From an uncultured Pirellulaceae bacterium (GTDB taxonomy: Bacteria > Planctomycetota > Planctomycetia > Pirellulales > Pirellulaceae), in contig CAMYNE010000039.1 in the NCBI GenBank assembly GCA_947259675.1, forward strand, positions 5,974-15,617: a stretch of 9,644 bases of DNA, written 5' to 3'. Under the pieces are notes generated by a model. The model had not been told where the DNA came from, made no database searches, and saw only the letters and a program-made list of their open reading frames with translations. The translations under genes were made by a program, and so were the position numbers. Positions 1 through 6,140 of the stretch are shown here, in pieces (within the stretch, counting starts at the first letter, position 1; every line of letters starts with the position of its first letter).

Positions 1-441
1 TCCAGATTAAATGAACCAACAGACGGCCCGCATCAGCGTCAGTCCAATCCGATTCTCGTCGTCGATGTGATCGGTGAGTTAGGAGCTTGGTGGGGAGTCG
101 CTGATGCCGGTTACGTTGGCGGCAGTATGGGTTCGCGTGGCGGCCAGAACATGATCGAGCCGGCTGCGTTTGGGATTCCGGTCTCTTTTGGGCCGCGAAC
201 AGAGAACTTTCGACATGTCGTCCAGCAACTTCTCAATCGCGACGCAGCCGTTGTGGTTTCGAATCAGGCGGAGCTTGAGTCGTTCATGCGTCGGTCGATC
301 ACTGACTCTGCGTGGGCAGAAAGCACAGGCAATCGCGCTCGGCAGCTGGTCCTCGATCAGCAAGGGGCGACTAGGCGAACCCTTGATTGCGTGTTAGCGT
401 TATTCAATTGCACCTTGGATGCAGCACGACGAGCCGCATAA
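1..441 (+). CDS. waaA: 3-deoxy-D-manno-octulosonic acid (Kdo) transferase, C-terminal part (5' truncated by window edge)
   Basis: The reading frame is open from base 1 and ends at TAA 439-441, so only about 146 C-terminal residues are present. They match the C-terminal half of the GT-B fold in WaaA/KdtA: a GELGAWWGVAD stretch, then YVGGS, then RGGQNMIEPAAFGIPV and FGPRTENF. The corresponding E. coli order is GELMLLYGIAD, FVGGS, GGHNPLEAA, IPVLMGPHTFNF (from memory). This half of the family binds CMP-Kdo. The enzyme transfers Kdo from CMP-Kdo to the lipid A precursor at the inner membrane, so its presence implies an LPS-type outer membrane. An internal GTG at 67 is not a start, because homology and the open frame extend upstream of it. 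The N-terminal acceptor domain and membrane anchor lie outside the window. Family assignment is strong; the number of Kdo residues added cannot be judged. Confidence 0.88.
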   Translation, partial: SRLNEPTDGPHQRQSNPILVVDVIGELGAWWGVADAGYVGGSMGSRGGQNMIEPAAFGIPVSFGPRTENFRHVVQQLLNRDAAVVVSNQAELESFMRRSITDSAWAESTGNRARQLVLDQQGATRRTLDCVLALFNCTLDAARRAA

Positions 442-446
442 GATGA

Positions 447-472
447 GGCTTTTGATGAGAAATCAAAACGCC
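447..472 (+). terminator. Possible stem-loop after the Kdo transferase gene
   Basis: A perfect 7-bp inverted repeat, TTTTGAT (450-456) and ATCAAAA (462-468), surrounds a 5-base loop. It is extended by GGC (447-449) pairing with GCC (470-472) across one bulged C. It starts six bases after the stop codon, a position that suits transcript termination or 3'-end protection. No U-run follows (the next bases are CGTAATCTC), so it is not a textbook intrinsic terminator. Low confidence in function; the inverted repeat itself is visible. Confidence 0.3.
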
Positions 473-548
473 CGTAATCTCACTGCTCCTGAGTTCGAAA
501 TACCGCCCTCTACTTCGGCAAATTGAGGCGTCATGTGTGAATTCACCG

Positions 549-578
549 TTGAGACATCCGGTTCGTTTCGACTACAAT
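549..578 (+). promoter_or_regulatory. Candidate sigma70-type promoter for metK
   Basis: TTGAGA (549-554) and TACAAT (573-578) are separated by 18 bases. Each hexamer differs from the consensus at one or two positions. Transcription would begin near 585, leaving a leader of roughly 43 bases before the metK start. That is short for most known SAM riboswitches, and no SAM-binding fold was recognised in it. Confidence 0.5.
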
Positions 579-615
579 GTCGAGCTTGTAATCAGACATT
601 TGAAAATTGAAAGTC

Positions 616-621
616 GAGGAG
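616..621 (+). promoter_or_regulatory. Shine-Dalgarno site that decides the metK start
   Basis: GAGGAG lies six bases upstream of GTG 628. An in-frame TTG at 607 would give seven more residues but would place this ribosome-binding site inside the coding region. The site therefore supports GTG 628 as the true start. Confidence 0.75.
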
Positions 622-627
622 AAAAAC

Positions 628-1788
628 GTGGCATCTGGCAACTACCTGTTTACGAGTGAATCTGTCAGTATGGGCCACCCGGACAAGCTCGCGGATCAGA
701 TTTCCGACAGTGTCCTCGATGCAATGTTGGCTGGTGATCCCTACAGTCGCGTGGCCTGCGAAACAATGGTGACGACGGAACTCGTCGTGATCGCCGGAGA
801 AATTACTTCCAAGTCACAGGTGGATATCGAAAAACTCGTGCGTAGCGTGATTCGAGACATTGGCTACACCGATGCGGCGATCGGGATCGGTTGCGACTCC
901 TGCGAAGTCATTGTCAAGCTTGATCAGCAGAGCCCGGATATCGCATTGGGCGTCGATGCCGATGGAGCCGGGGATCAGGGCCTGATGTTTGGCTACGCAT
1001 GTGACGACACTGAAGAATTGATGCCACTTCCAATTTCACTTTCACACAAAATTCTCGAAAAACTCAACGAAGCTCGCTTTTCAAAAAAGGTGGATTGGTT
1101 GCGTCCGGACAGCAAGAGCCAGGTTACGGTCGAGTACGATGGTTTCACCCCTGTCAGGATCGACACCGTCGTCGTTTCGACTCAGCATGGACCTGCTGTC
1201 GATAACGAGACATTGCGAGATTTTGTTAAGAACGAAATCATCATTCCCTGCCTGCCGACGGGATTGGACAAGGGCGACATTACGTATCACATTAACCCCA
1301 CGGGGAAATTTGAAATCGGTGGCCCGCATGGTGACTGCGGTTTGACGGGTCGAAAAATCATTGTCGACACCTACGGCGGCTGGGGCCGCCACGGTGGCGG
1401 TGCGTTTAGTGGAAAAGACGCTACCAAAGTTGACCGCAGTGCTGCATATATGGCTCGGCATGTTGCCAAGAATATTGTTGCTGCGGGATTGGCAAAGCGT
1501 TGCGAAGTTCAGCTGGCTTACGCGATTGGCGTCGCGGATCCCGTCAGTGTGCATGTTGACACGCAAGGGACCGGGACCATTCCTGACGTCTCGATCTGCC
1601 AGATTGTCAAACAACACTATCCGCTCGCGACTCAGGGGATCATCGATTACCTGCAGCTACGCCGTCCGATTTTCCGCAAGACAGCCGCCGGAGGTCACTT
1701 TGGTCGAAACGATCCGGATTTCACTTGGGAAAACACGGATTCGGCCGTGCAATTGGCGGAAAAAGCCGCGACAACCTCAGCGTCCTAA
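628..1788 (+). CDS. metK: S-adenosylmethionine synthetase
   Basis: Makes S-adenosylmethionine from ATP and L-methionine in the cytoplasm, with K+ and Mg2+ as cofactors and release of phosphate and pyrophosphate. From GTG 628 the protein is 386 residues, the usual length for bacterial MetK. Visible signatures are GHPDK (about 16-20) in the N-terminal domain, GAGDQG (113-118) in the central domain, and the glycine-rich phosphate loop GGAFSGKD (257-264) preceded by DTYGGWGRHG. The family stretch from NPTGKFEIGGPHGD through LTGRKIIVD is also intact. No key residue appears missing and the gene looks fully functional. It has its own promoter candidate at 549-578 and is separated from the upstream Kdo transferase by 186 bases, so it is probably transcribed independently. 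The GTG start is chosen for the GAGGAG site six bases upstream. Identification is essentially certain. Confidence 0.98.
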   Translation: MASGNYLFTSESVSMGHPDKLADQISDSVLDAMLAGDPYSRVACETMVTTELVVIAGEITSKSQVDIEKLVRSVIRDIGYTDAAIGIGCDSCEVIVKLDQQSPDIALGVDADGAGDQGLMFGYACDDTEELMPLPISLSHKILEKLNEARFSKKVDWLRPDSKSQVTVEYDGFTPVRIDTVVVSTQHGPAVDNETLRDFVKNEIIIPCLPTGLDKGDITYHINPTGKFEIGGPHGDCGLTGRKIIVDTYGGWGRHGGGAFSGKDATKVDRSAAYMARHVAKNIVAAGLAKRCEVQLAYAIGVADPVSVHVDTQGTGTIPDVSICQIVKQHYPLATQGIIDYLQLRRPIFRKTAAGGHFGRNDPDFTWENTDSAVQLAEKAATTSAS

Positions 1789-1907
1789 TCACGACTCAGA
1801 ACTGGAATTGCCATTTGAGCCAATTGTGAATTGAATTATGTTTTCAAGCGCAGCCAAAGCTGTATTTATGTTTGGTCTCAGACCTAATTTCAATTTCAGG
1901 AAATCAA

Positions 1908-2357
1908 ATGGCCGAAGCGAATCCTCTTCGAGAAAGGGCGTATGACAGTCAGATTGAGCGCAGACTGAGACAACTGGGGAAAAATCTGGACGATCAATCG
2001 AGTGCCATCGAGGATGAGGCAGAGTTCGAGCATTCGGCCATTTCAATTCTTAACGATCCACAAATCTCCCAGCAGCTGACGCGCCGAAAAACGGATGGAT
2101 TCGATACGCTGATCGGATATTTTCGGTGCCCGTTCAAAGCGCTGCAACAACGATTTGTGCTTCATATCCCTTTGTATCCGGCGATGGGCGAGGTTCCCGA
2201 GGTGGAAGCGGCTGTCGTCGATTGTGATCAGGCCACAACTCGAATCACGGACCAGCAGAAATTCGGTCTGCGGCTGGAAATCGTCCTGGCTCGACCTTCG
2301 TCAGATGCAAAGCAACTTCTTGTCGAAGTGACCGCCTACTCTCGCTTAACTTCATAG
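1908..2357 (+). CDS. Small hypothetical protein, family not recognised
   Basis: A 149-residue protein starting at ATG 1908, supported by AGGAAA (1898-1903) four bases upstream. A TTG at 1872 would lengthen it by 12 residues but has no comparable ribosome-binding site. Residues about 1-50 are strongly charged and probably helical (many Arg, Glu, Gln and Asp). From about 60 onward the sequence alternates hydrophobic and polar residues and looks beta-rich: a YFRCPF motif, RFVLHIPLYP, VEAAVVDCD, then LRLEIVLARP and LLVEVTAYSR. No signal peptide, membrane segment or catalytic motif is seen, so it is probably cytoplasmic. It lies 33 bases upstream of the pyrophosphorylase gene on the same strand and may be co-transcribed with it. 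Coding status is supported by start, length and sensible composition. Function is unknown. Confidence 0.75.
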   Translation: MAEANPLRERAYDSQIERRLRQLGKNLDDQSSAIEDEAEFEHSAISILNDPQISQQLTRRKTDGFDTLIGYFRCPFKALQQRFVLHIPLYPAMGEVPEVEAAVVDCDQATTRITDQQKFGLRLEIVLARPSSDAKQLLVEVTAYSRLTS

Positions 2358-2390
2358 ACAACCAATCGAACGAATGTAAAAACTGGAAAC

Positions 2391-3788
2391 GTGGTGGTCA
2401 GTAAATCACAACTTCAAACACAGCTCGAAAAATACAACCAGACTCACTTGCTCGACTTTTGGGATACGATCAGCTCGGACCAGCAACAGCAACTAGCCGA
2501 CCAGATCCAGTCCGTACAATTCGAGCAAATTCAAGACCTTTATGAACAACAGGACGCCGACGAACATTGGGCCGCGCTCGCCGAAAAAGCGGAAGTGCCT
2601 CCCGCAATAACGCTGGAAGATTTCCGAAATCCCGAGTTGTTGTCACGAGCTGCAGAGACAGGTGCCAAGGCAATCGCCGCTGGCAAAGTCGCCATGATTT
2701 TGACAGCTGGAGGACAGGGCAGCCGACTCGGATTCAATCATCCGAAGGGGATGTACGAAATAGGTCCCGTTAGTGGTCGATCGTTGTACCAGATGATCAT
2801 GGAGAAGTGCCTTGCACGAGCCCGCCAGTTTGGTACGCGTATTCCTATATACATTATGACCAGTCCGCCCACCCATGATGAATCAGCGGCCTATTTGAAA
2901 GACCATGACTATTTCGGCTTCGCAAAGGATGACGTCAAGTTGTTTTGCCAGGGAGCGATGCCCGCAGTGGATCGAAATGGCAAACTGATTCTCGCCAACA
3001 AACATTCCTTGTTTACAAGTCCAGACGGTCACGGTGGGATGCTGGCGGCCTTCGTGCAAAGCGGCTGCCTCGCCGATATCATGGATCGAAGGATCGAGCA
3101 TGTTTTTTATGGGCAAGTCGATAACCCGCTAATTCAGGTTTGTAATCCCGCCTTGCTTGGATACCACCTGCAAAGTGGTTCAGAAATGACGACCCAGGTT
3201 GTTCGCAAAAACGACCCTGTTCAAAAAGTCGGTAACGTCGTTTCGGTCAACGGAAAGGTTCAAATTATTGAATACAGTGATCTTCCGGAAACGTTCGCGC
3301 GTCAAACAAACGACGACGGAAGTCTGAAACTGTGGGCAGGAAGCATCGCCGTTCACGTTTTCACCACGGATTTTCTCAGAAGAACCAGCGAACAAAGCGA
3401 TGCACTTCCGTTTCATCGAGCCAACAAAAGGGTGCCATTCGTAAACCGAGAAGGTGTGCTTGTGCAGCCATCAGAAAACAACGCGATCAAATTCGAAAGA
3501 TTCATTTTTGACCTGTTGCCTTGGGCCAAAAACGCGATCATCTGCGAAGTAGATCCTGCCGAAGGGTTTTGTGCGGTGAAGAATTCACCCCCTGCGCCGT
3601 CAGAAACGCCAGATCATGTTAAGGCGGCCATATCCGACTTGCACAAAAGTTGGCTGAAAACTGCTGGTGCGGACGTCAATGAGAATGCGGTCGTCGAAAT
3701 CAACCCGTTGTTCGCGGTAGATTCGGAAGAACTTGCCCAGAAAATTGAAAAGGGAATCCGAATCGAGGGCGAAAAGTACTTCGTCTAA
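2391..3788 (+). CDS. UDPGP-family UDP-sugar pyrophosphorylase, UAP1/AGX1-like (probable UDP-N-acetylglucosamine pyrophosphorylase)
   Basis: Predicted to join a sugar 1-phosphate (probably N-acetylglucosamine 1-phosphate) to UTP, giving the UDP-sugar and pyrophosphate in the cytoplasm. The 465-residue protein follows the eukaryotic UAP1/AGX1 plan. A helical N-terminal region of about 95 residues precedes the nucleotide-binding loop LTAGGQGSRLG (104-114) with PKGMYEIG (118-125). Then come SPDGHGG (210-216), the UDP-sugar and metal region YGQVDNPL (240-247), KNDPVQKVGNVV (273-284), IEYSDL, FERFIFD (368-374) and VKN (396-398). It lacks the left-handed beta-helix acetyltransferase domain of bacterial GlmU. 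Two GTG codons (2391, 2394) can serve as start; ribosome-binding sequence is weak (TGGA), so coupling to the upstream gene is possible. Substrate could instead be UDP-glucose or UDP-GalNAc. Family is certain, exact sugar is not. Confidence 0.9.
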   Translation: MVVSKSQLQTQLEKYNQTHLLDFWDTISSDQQQQLADQIQSVQFEQIQDLYEQQDADEHWAALAEKAEVPPAITLEDFRNPELLSRAAETGAKAIAAGKVAMILTAGGQGSRLGFNHPKGMYEIGPVSGRSLYQMIMEKCLARARQFGTRIPIYIMTSPPTHDESAAYLKDHDYFGFAKDDVKLFCQGAMPAVDRNGKLILANKHSLFTSPDGHGGMLAAFVQSGCLADIMDRRIEHVFYGQVDNPLIQVCNPALLGYHLQSGSEMTTQVVRKNDPVQKVGNVVSVNGKVQIIEYSDLPETFARQTNDDGSLKLWAGSIAVHVFTTDFLRRTSEQSDALPFHRANKRVPFVNREGVLVQPSENNAIKFERFIFDLLPWAKNAIICEVDPAEGFCAVKNSPPAPSETPDHVKAAISDLHKSWLKTAGADVNENAVVEINPLFAVDSEELAQKIEKGIRIEGEKYFV

Positions 3789-3795
3789 TGGCGAT

Positions 3796-3830
3796 CTTTT
3801 TTCGGCTATTATCCGGTTTGCTTTTTTCGG
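3796..3830 (+). repeat. Short direct repeat with two T-runs downstream of the pyrophosphorylase gene
   Basis: CTTTTTTCGG occurs at 3796-3805 and again at 3821-3830, 25 bases apart, just after the stop at 3788. The T-runs lack a strong GC stem in front of them; only a 3-bp CGG/CCG pairing is available between them. They could help end the upstream transcript, but no clear intrinsic terminator is formed. Confidence 0.4.
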
Positions 3831-3850
3831 GATAGAAATCGTAATTCATC

Positions 3851-3880
3851 CTAGTCGTAATCGTTATCCTAGTCTTAGTC
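3851..3880 (+). repeat. Inverted, degenerate copies of the hexamer array (left arm)
   Basis: Five in-phase hexamers are visible here: CTAGTC, GTAATC, GTTATC, CTAGTC and TTAGTC. They are the reverse complement of the GACTAR units found at 3898-3974, with the middle two more degenerate. The 16 bases at 3867-3882 are perfectly complementary to two places in the right-hand array, 3944-3959 and 3956-3971. The two arms can therefore pair into a hairpin in RNA or a cruciform in DNA. Confidence 0.8.
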
Positions 3881-3897
3881 CTGTCCGTGCCGTCAAT

Positions 3898-3974
3898 GAC
3901 TAAGACCAAGACTAAGACTAAGACCAAGACTAGGAACAAGACTAGGACTAAGACTAGGACTAAGACTAGGACTA
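3898..3974 (+). repeat. Hexanucleotide tandem array, consensus GACTAA/GACTAG
   Basis: Twelve complete units plus five bases of a thirteenth run in exact 6-base phase, without insertions or deletions. In order they are GACTAA, GACCAA, GACTAA, GACTAA, GACCAA, GACTAG, GAACAA, then GACTAG alternating with GACTAA to the end. The last third is a 12-base higher-order repeat (GACTAG GACTAA), indicating recent local duplication. The array is noncoding: on the - strand it reads as a Leu-Val run, which is a consequence of 6-base periodicity. It fills the gap between the pyrophosphorylase gene and manC. Its function is unknown; it could act in RNA folding or protein binding, or be a neutral microsatellite. 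Confidence 0.95.
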
Positions 3975-4003
3975 TCGGCATATGACCGGAACACTTTGGT
4001 TTT

Positions 4004-4019
4004 AGTTCTCTGAGGAACT
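4004..4019 (+). promoter_or_regulatory. Small stem-loop just upstream of the manC ribosome-binding site
   Basis: AGTTC (4004-4008) and GAACT (4015-4019) form a 5-bp inverted repeat with a 6-base loop, ending five bases before the AAGGA site at 4025-4029. The position would allow an effect on translation initiation or 5'-end stability. With so short a stem, chance cannot be excluded. Confidence 0.25.
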
Positions 4020-4035
4020 CCAATAAGGACTCAAA

Positions 4036-5112
4036 ATGCTGTACGCAACAATCATGGCCGGTGGCTCGGGAACACGTTTTTGGCCCGCCAGTCGTAAATC
4101 GCTGCCGAAACAGTTGCTTAAATTGCTAGGTGATCGAAGCATGCTACAAGCGACGATCGATCGAATGGTCGGATTATGTGCCAACGACCAATTACTGATC
4201 GTGACAAATCAAAGCCTTGTCGATCCGATTGCAAAACAATTGCCTCAAATCCCGCCAGAATGTGTCGTTGGGGAACCGGCCAAACGAGATACTGCGCCCT
4301 GTATTGGGTTGGCTGCAGTACTGGTCGCTGCAAAGGACCCGGACGCGACGATGGTCGTGATGCCGGCGGATCACGTGATTGAGCCAACCGATGTTTTTCA
4401 ACGGGCGATCCAGCAAGCGGTGACTCTAATTGATCAAGATCCATCAAGAATCGTGACATTTGGAATCAAGCCATCCTATCCTGCCGACGTATTCGGCTAC
4501 GTCGAACGTTCCGACACGAAATTCGACGGACAATTTCCCACGTTTGGGGTTAGCCGATTTCGTGAAAAACCGGATCTTGAAACGGCAAGGCAGTTTCTGG
4601 CGGCGGGCTCGTTCTATTGGAATTCCGGTATTTTCGTTTGGAAGGCGAAGACGATTTTGGCCGCTCTCCGCGAGTTCGAACCCAAAATGTCCGCTCACAT
4701 CGAAAAAATTGCCGAGTCGATTGGTACCGAACGATTTGCCAGCACACTGGAAACCGAGTTTTGTGCCATCGAAGGCACTTCCATTGATTATGCAGTAATG
4801 GAAAGATATCAAAATGTGCTCGTCGTCGAAGCTCCTTTCGATTGGGATGACCTGGGAAACTGGACGGCCATTCCACGGTTAAAAGGAGTCGACGAAAACG
4901 GGAACGCGATCGACGGTCGCAACCTGGCAATCAACACCAGAGACTCTATCATTCGCTCGGAAGGCGAACACCTGGTCGTCACTGTCGGAATGAAAGACTG
5001 TATTGTCGTGCATACGCGCAACGCCACTCTCGTTGCCAACAAACAGGATGAATCAGCGATTCGAGAGGTTGTGAAGCAATTGGAGAAAAATCAATGGACC
5101 GAATATTTGTAA
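4036..5112 (+). CDS. manC: Mannose-1-phosphate guanylyltransferase (GDP-mannose pyrophosphorylase), monofunctional
   Basis: Forms GDP-mannose from mannose 1-phosphate and GTP in the cytoplasm, supplying mannose and GDP-fucose-type sugars for surface glycans. The 358-residue protein opens with the nucleotidyltransferase loop GGSGTRFWPASR (9-20) and the PKQ motif (24-26). It continues with EPAKRDTAP (80-88), MPADHVI (109-115), FREKP (175-179), YWNSGIFVWK (194-203), SIDYAVMER (249-257) and the catalytic-region FDWDDLGNW (268-276). It stops after the guanylyltransferase domain plus a short beta-helix-like tail, so the type II phosphomannose isomerase domain of long ManC/AlgA proteins is absent. 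ATG 4036 is preceded by AAGGA at six bases. The last 19 bases overlap the hydrolase gene, so those two are probably translated together. The gene name follows the bacterial convention. Confidence 0.95.
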   Translation: MLYATIMAGGSGTRFWPASRKSLPKQLLKLLGDRSMLQATIDRMVGLCANDQLLIVTNQSLVDPIAKQLPQIPPECVVGEPAKRDTAPCIGLAAVLVAAKDPDATMVVMPADHVIEPTDVFQRAIQQAVTLIDQDPSRIVTFGIKPSYPADVFGYVERSDTKFDGQFPTFGVSRFREKPDLETARQFLAAGSFYWNSGIFVWKAKTILAALREFEPKMSAHIEKIAESIGTERFASTLETEFCAIEGTSIDYAVMERYQNVLVVEAPFDWDDLGNWTAIPRLKGVDENGNAIDGRNLAINTRDSIIRSEGEHLVVTVGMKDCIVVHTRNATLVANKQDESAIREVVKQLEKNQWTEYL

Positions 5113-6140
5113 CAATCACGCTATTGATGCTTTCCACCACGGTCAGCACCTCTTGGATGCCGCGATCGTTGAACGCACAAGAAAAGAAATCGGATGAAAA
5201 GAAATCGGAAGAGAAGAATTCGGAATTGGGCTTCAACTTGAAGCTAAAAACGTTGGGTGGACAGCAGTTTTGGACCGACGTTGTCTACGTCGGCGGCTGG
5301 AAGTTGCAACGAAATGAAATGGACAAACACTTTCGGTTGATCGACCCGAAGAGTTATCGACATGCCTGGGGTTCGTATGAAGGATGCAAAAAAGTACTCG
5401 ATCGGAAAATCGCCGAGGGCGAAGCAACGCAGATCAAAGGAGAAGTTGTCATCCTGCTACATGGGTTGATGAGGTCCCGACGCTCGCTCAACAAGATGGC
5501 AAAATATCTTCAGTTAGAAGGCGGTTTTAAAGTAGTTCCTTTCGAGTACGCCAGCTCACGAGCTGACATTGCATCGCATGCGAAAGCCCTGCACAGCGTT
5601 CTTGAAGGACTTGGCCCGGACGTCACGAAAATCCACTTTGTGGGCCACAGTCTGGGCAACATTGTTGTGCGACACTTGCTTGGTGACATTAAAAATGACA
5701 ATGATGACAGCAAGCTCAACGCTCGATTCGGTCGGATGGTCATGATGGGTCCGCCCAATCAAGGATCAAGAATGGCACGTGTTTTGAAAAACAGCTTGAC
5801 GTTTACGGCACTTTCCGGGGTAAGTGGTGTACAGCTGTCGACAACGTGGGGTTTAGTTGAGCCCAAACTGGCGACACCCGAGTTTGATTTTGGGATCATT
5901 GCCGGAGGTCAGGAAAACTCTCGATGGTCCAATTTTGTGCTCAACGGTCCGGATGACTATTCTGTTTCACTCGATGAAACCAAGCTTGTTGGGGCACGTG
6001 ATTTGATGGTTAAACCACTAGTTCATAGTACGATGATGAACCAGCCGGAAGTAATAGAAGCCACCCTCAAATTTCTAAAAACCGGATACTTCGTGTCGGA
6101 AGAATCTCGTCAGCCGATCACGAGTCTGAAAGACCAATAG
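5094..6140 (+). CDS. Exported lipase-like alpha/beta hydrolase
   Basis: A 348-residue predicted secreted serine hydrolase, substrate unknown. Residues 1-28 form a signal peptide (basic start, hydrophobic VTITLLML core, likely cut after LNA). A Lys/Glu/Ser-rich linker of three five-residue repeats (29-43) follows. The alpha/beta hydrolase fold shows the oxyanion-hole LLHGL (121-125), the nucleophile elbow GHSLG (184-188, Ser186), and MMGPPNQGS (217-225), common in bacterial lipases. Asp287 or Asp288 and His311 are the likely remaining triad members, in PDDYSV and VHSTMM. The ATG at 5094 lies inside the end of manC with GGAG (5082-5085) eight bases upstream, suggesting translational coupling. 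The best comparison is the triacylglycerol lipase/PGAP1-like esterase group. Catalytic competence looks intact. A lipid, acyl-ester or polysaccharide-ester substrate is inference only. Confidence 0.85.
   Translation: MDRIFVTITLLMLSTTVSTSWMPRSLNAQEKKSDEKKSEEKNSELGFNLKLKTLGGQQFWTDVVYVGGWKLQRNEMDKHFRLIDPKSYRHAWGSYEGCKKVLDRKIAEGEATQIKGEVVILLHGLMRSRRSLNKMAKYLQLEGGFKVVPFEYASSRADIASHAKALHSVLEGLGPDVTKIHFVGHSLGNIVVRHLLGDIKNDNDDSKLNARFGRMVMMGPPNQGSRMARVLKNSLTFTALSGVSGVQLSTTWGLVEPKLATPEFDFGIIAGGQENSRWSNFVLNGPDDYSVSLDETKLVGARDLMVKPLVHSTMMNQPEVIEATLKFLKTGYFVSEESRQPITSLKDQ
5181..5225 (+). repeat. Three in-frame 15-bp tandem repeats in the hydrolase linker
   Basis: Three successive 15-base units (5181-5195, 5196-5210, 5211-5225) encode EKKSD, EKKSE and EKNSE directly after the predicted signal-peptide cleavage site. 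The first two differ only at the last base. The in-frame length means copy-number change would lengthen or shorten the charged linker without breaking the gene. Confidence 0.85.

Noticed and set aside
579..627. Possible SAM riboswitch in front of metK
   Set aside because: The leader from the likely promoter is only about 43 bases, and I could not find the paired elements of a known SAM-binding RNA. A covariance-model search of 442-627 would settle it.
1081..1617. A 178-codon - strand reading frame opposite metK
   Set aside because: It lies entirely within metK, has no recognisable domain and no ribosome-binding site. It is explained as a shadow of a strongly conserved gene.
3818..3846. Possible promoter TTGCTT-17-GTAATT before manC
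   Set aside because: The -10 hexamer matches the consensus at only two positions, so it cannot be told from chance in AT-rich DNA.
3841..3975. CRISPR array
   Set aside because: The repeats are 6-base contiguous units with no spacers, and no cas gene is present.
3700..4023. A 107-codon - strand reading frame containing a long Leu-Val run
   Set aside because: The Leu-Val alternation is the direct translation of the 6-base repeat, and the rest overlaps the end of the pyrophosphorylase gene. There is no credible start, fold or family. Annotated proteins of this kind are likely artefacts of the array.
4444..4930. Overlapping - strand reading frames of 122 and 126 codons opposite manC
   Set aside because: Both sit inside a clearly coding gene, conflict with each other and show low-complexity Arg-rich or Phe-rich composition typical of antisense shadows.
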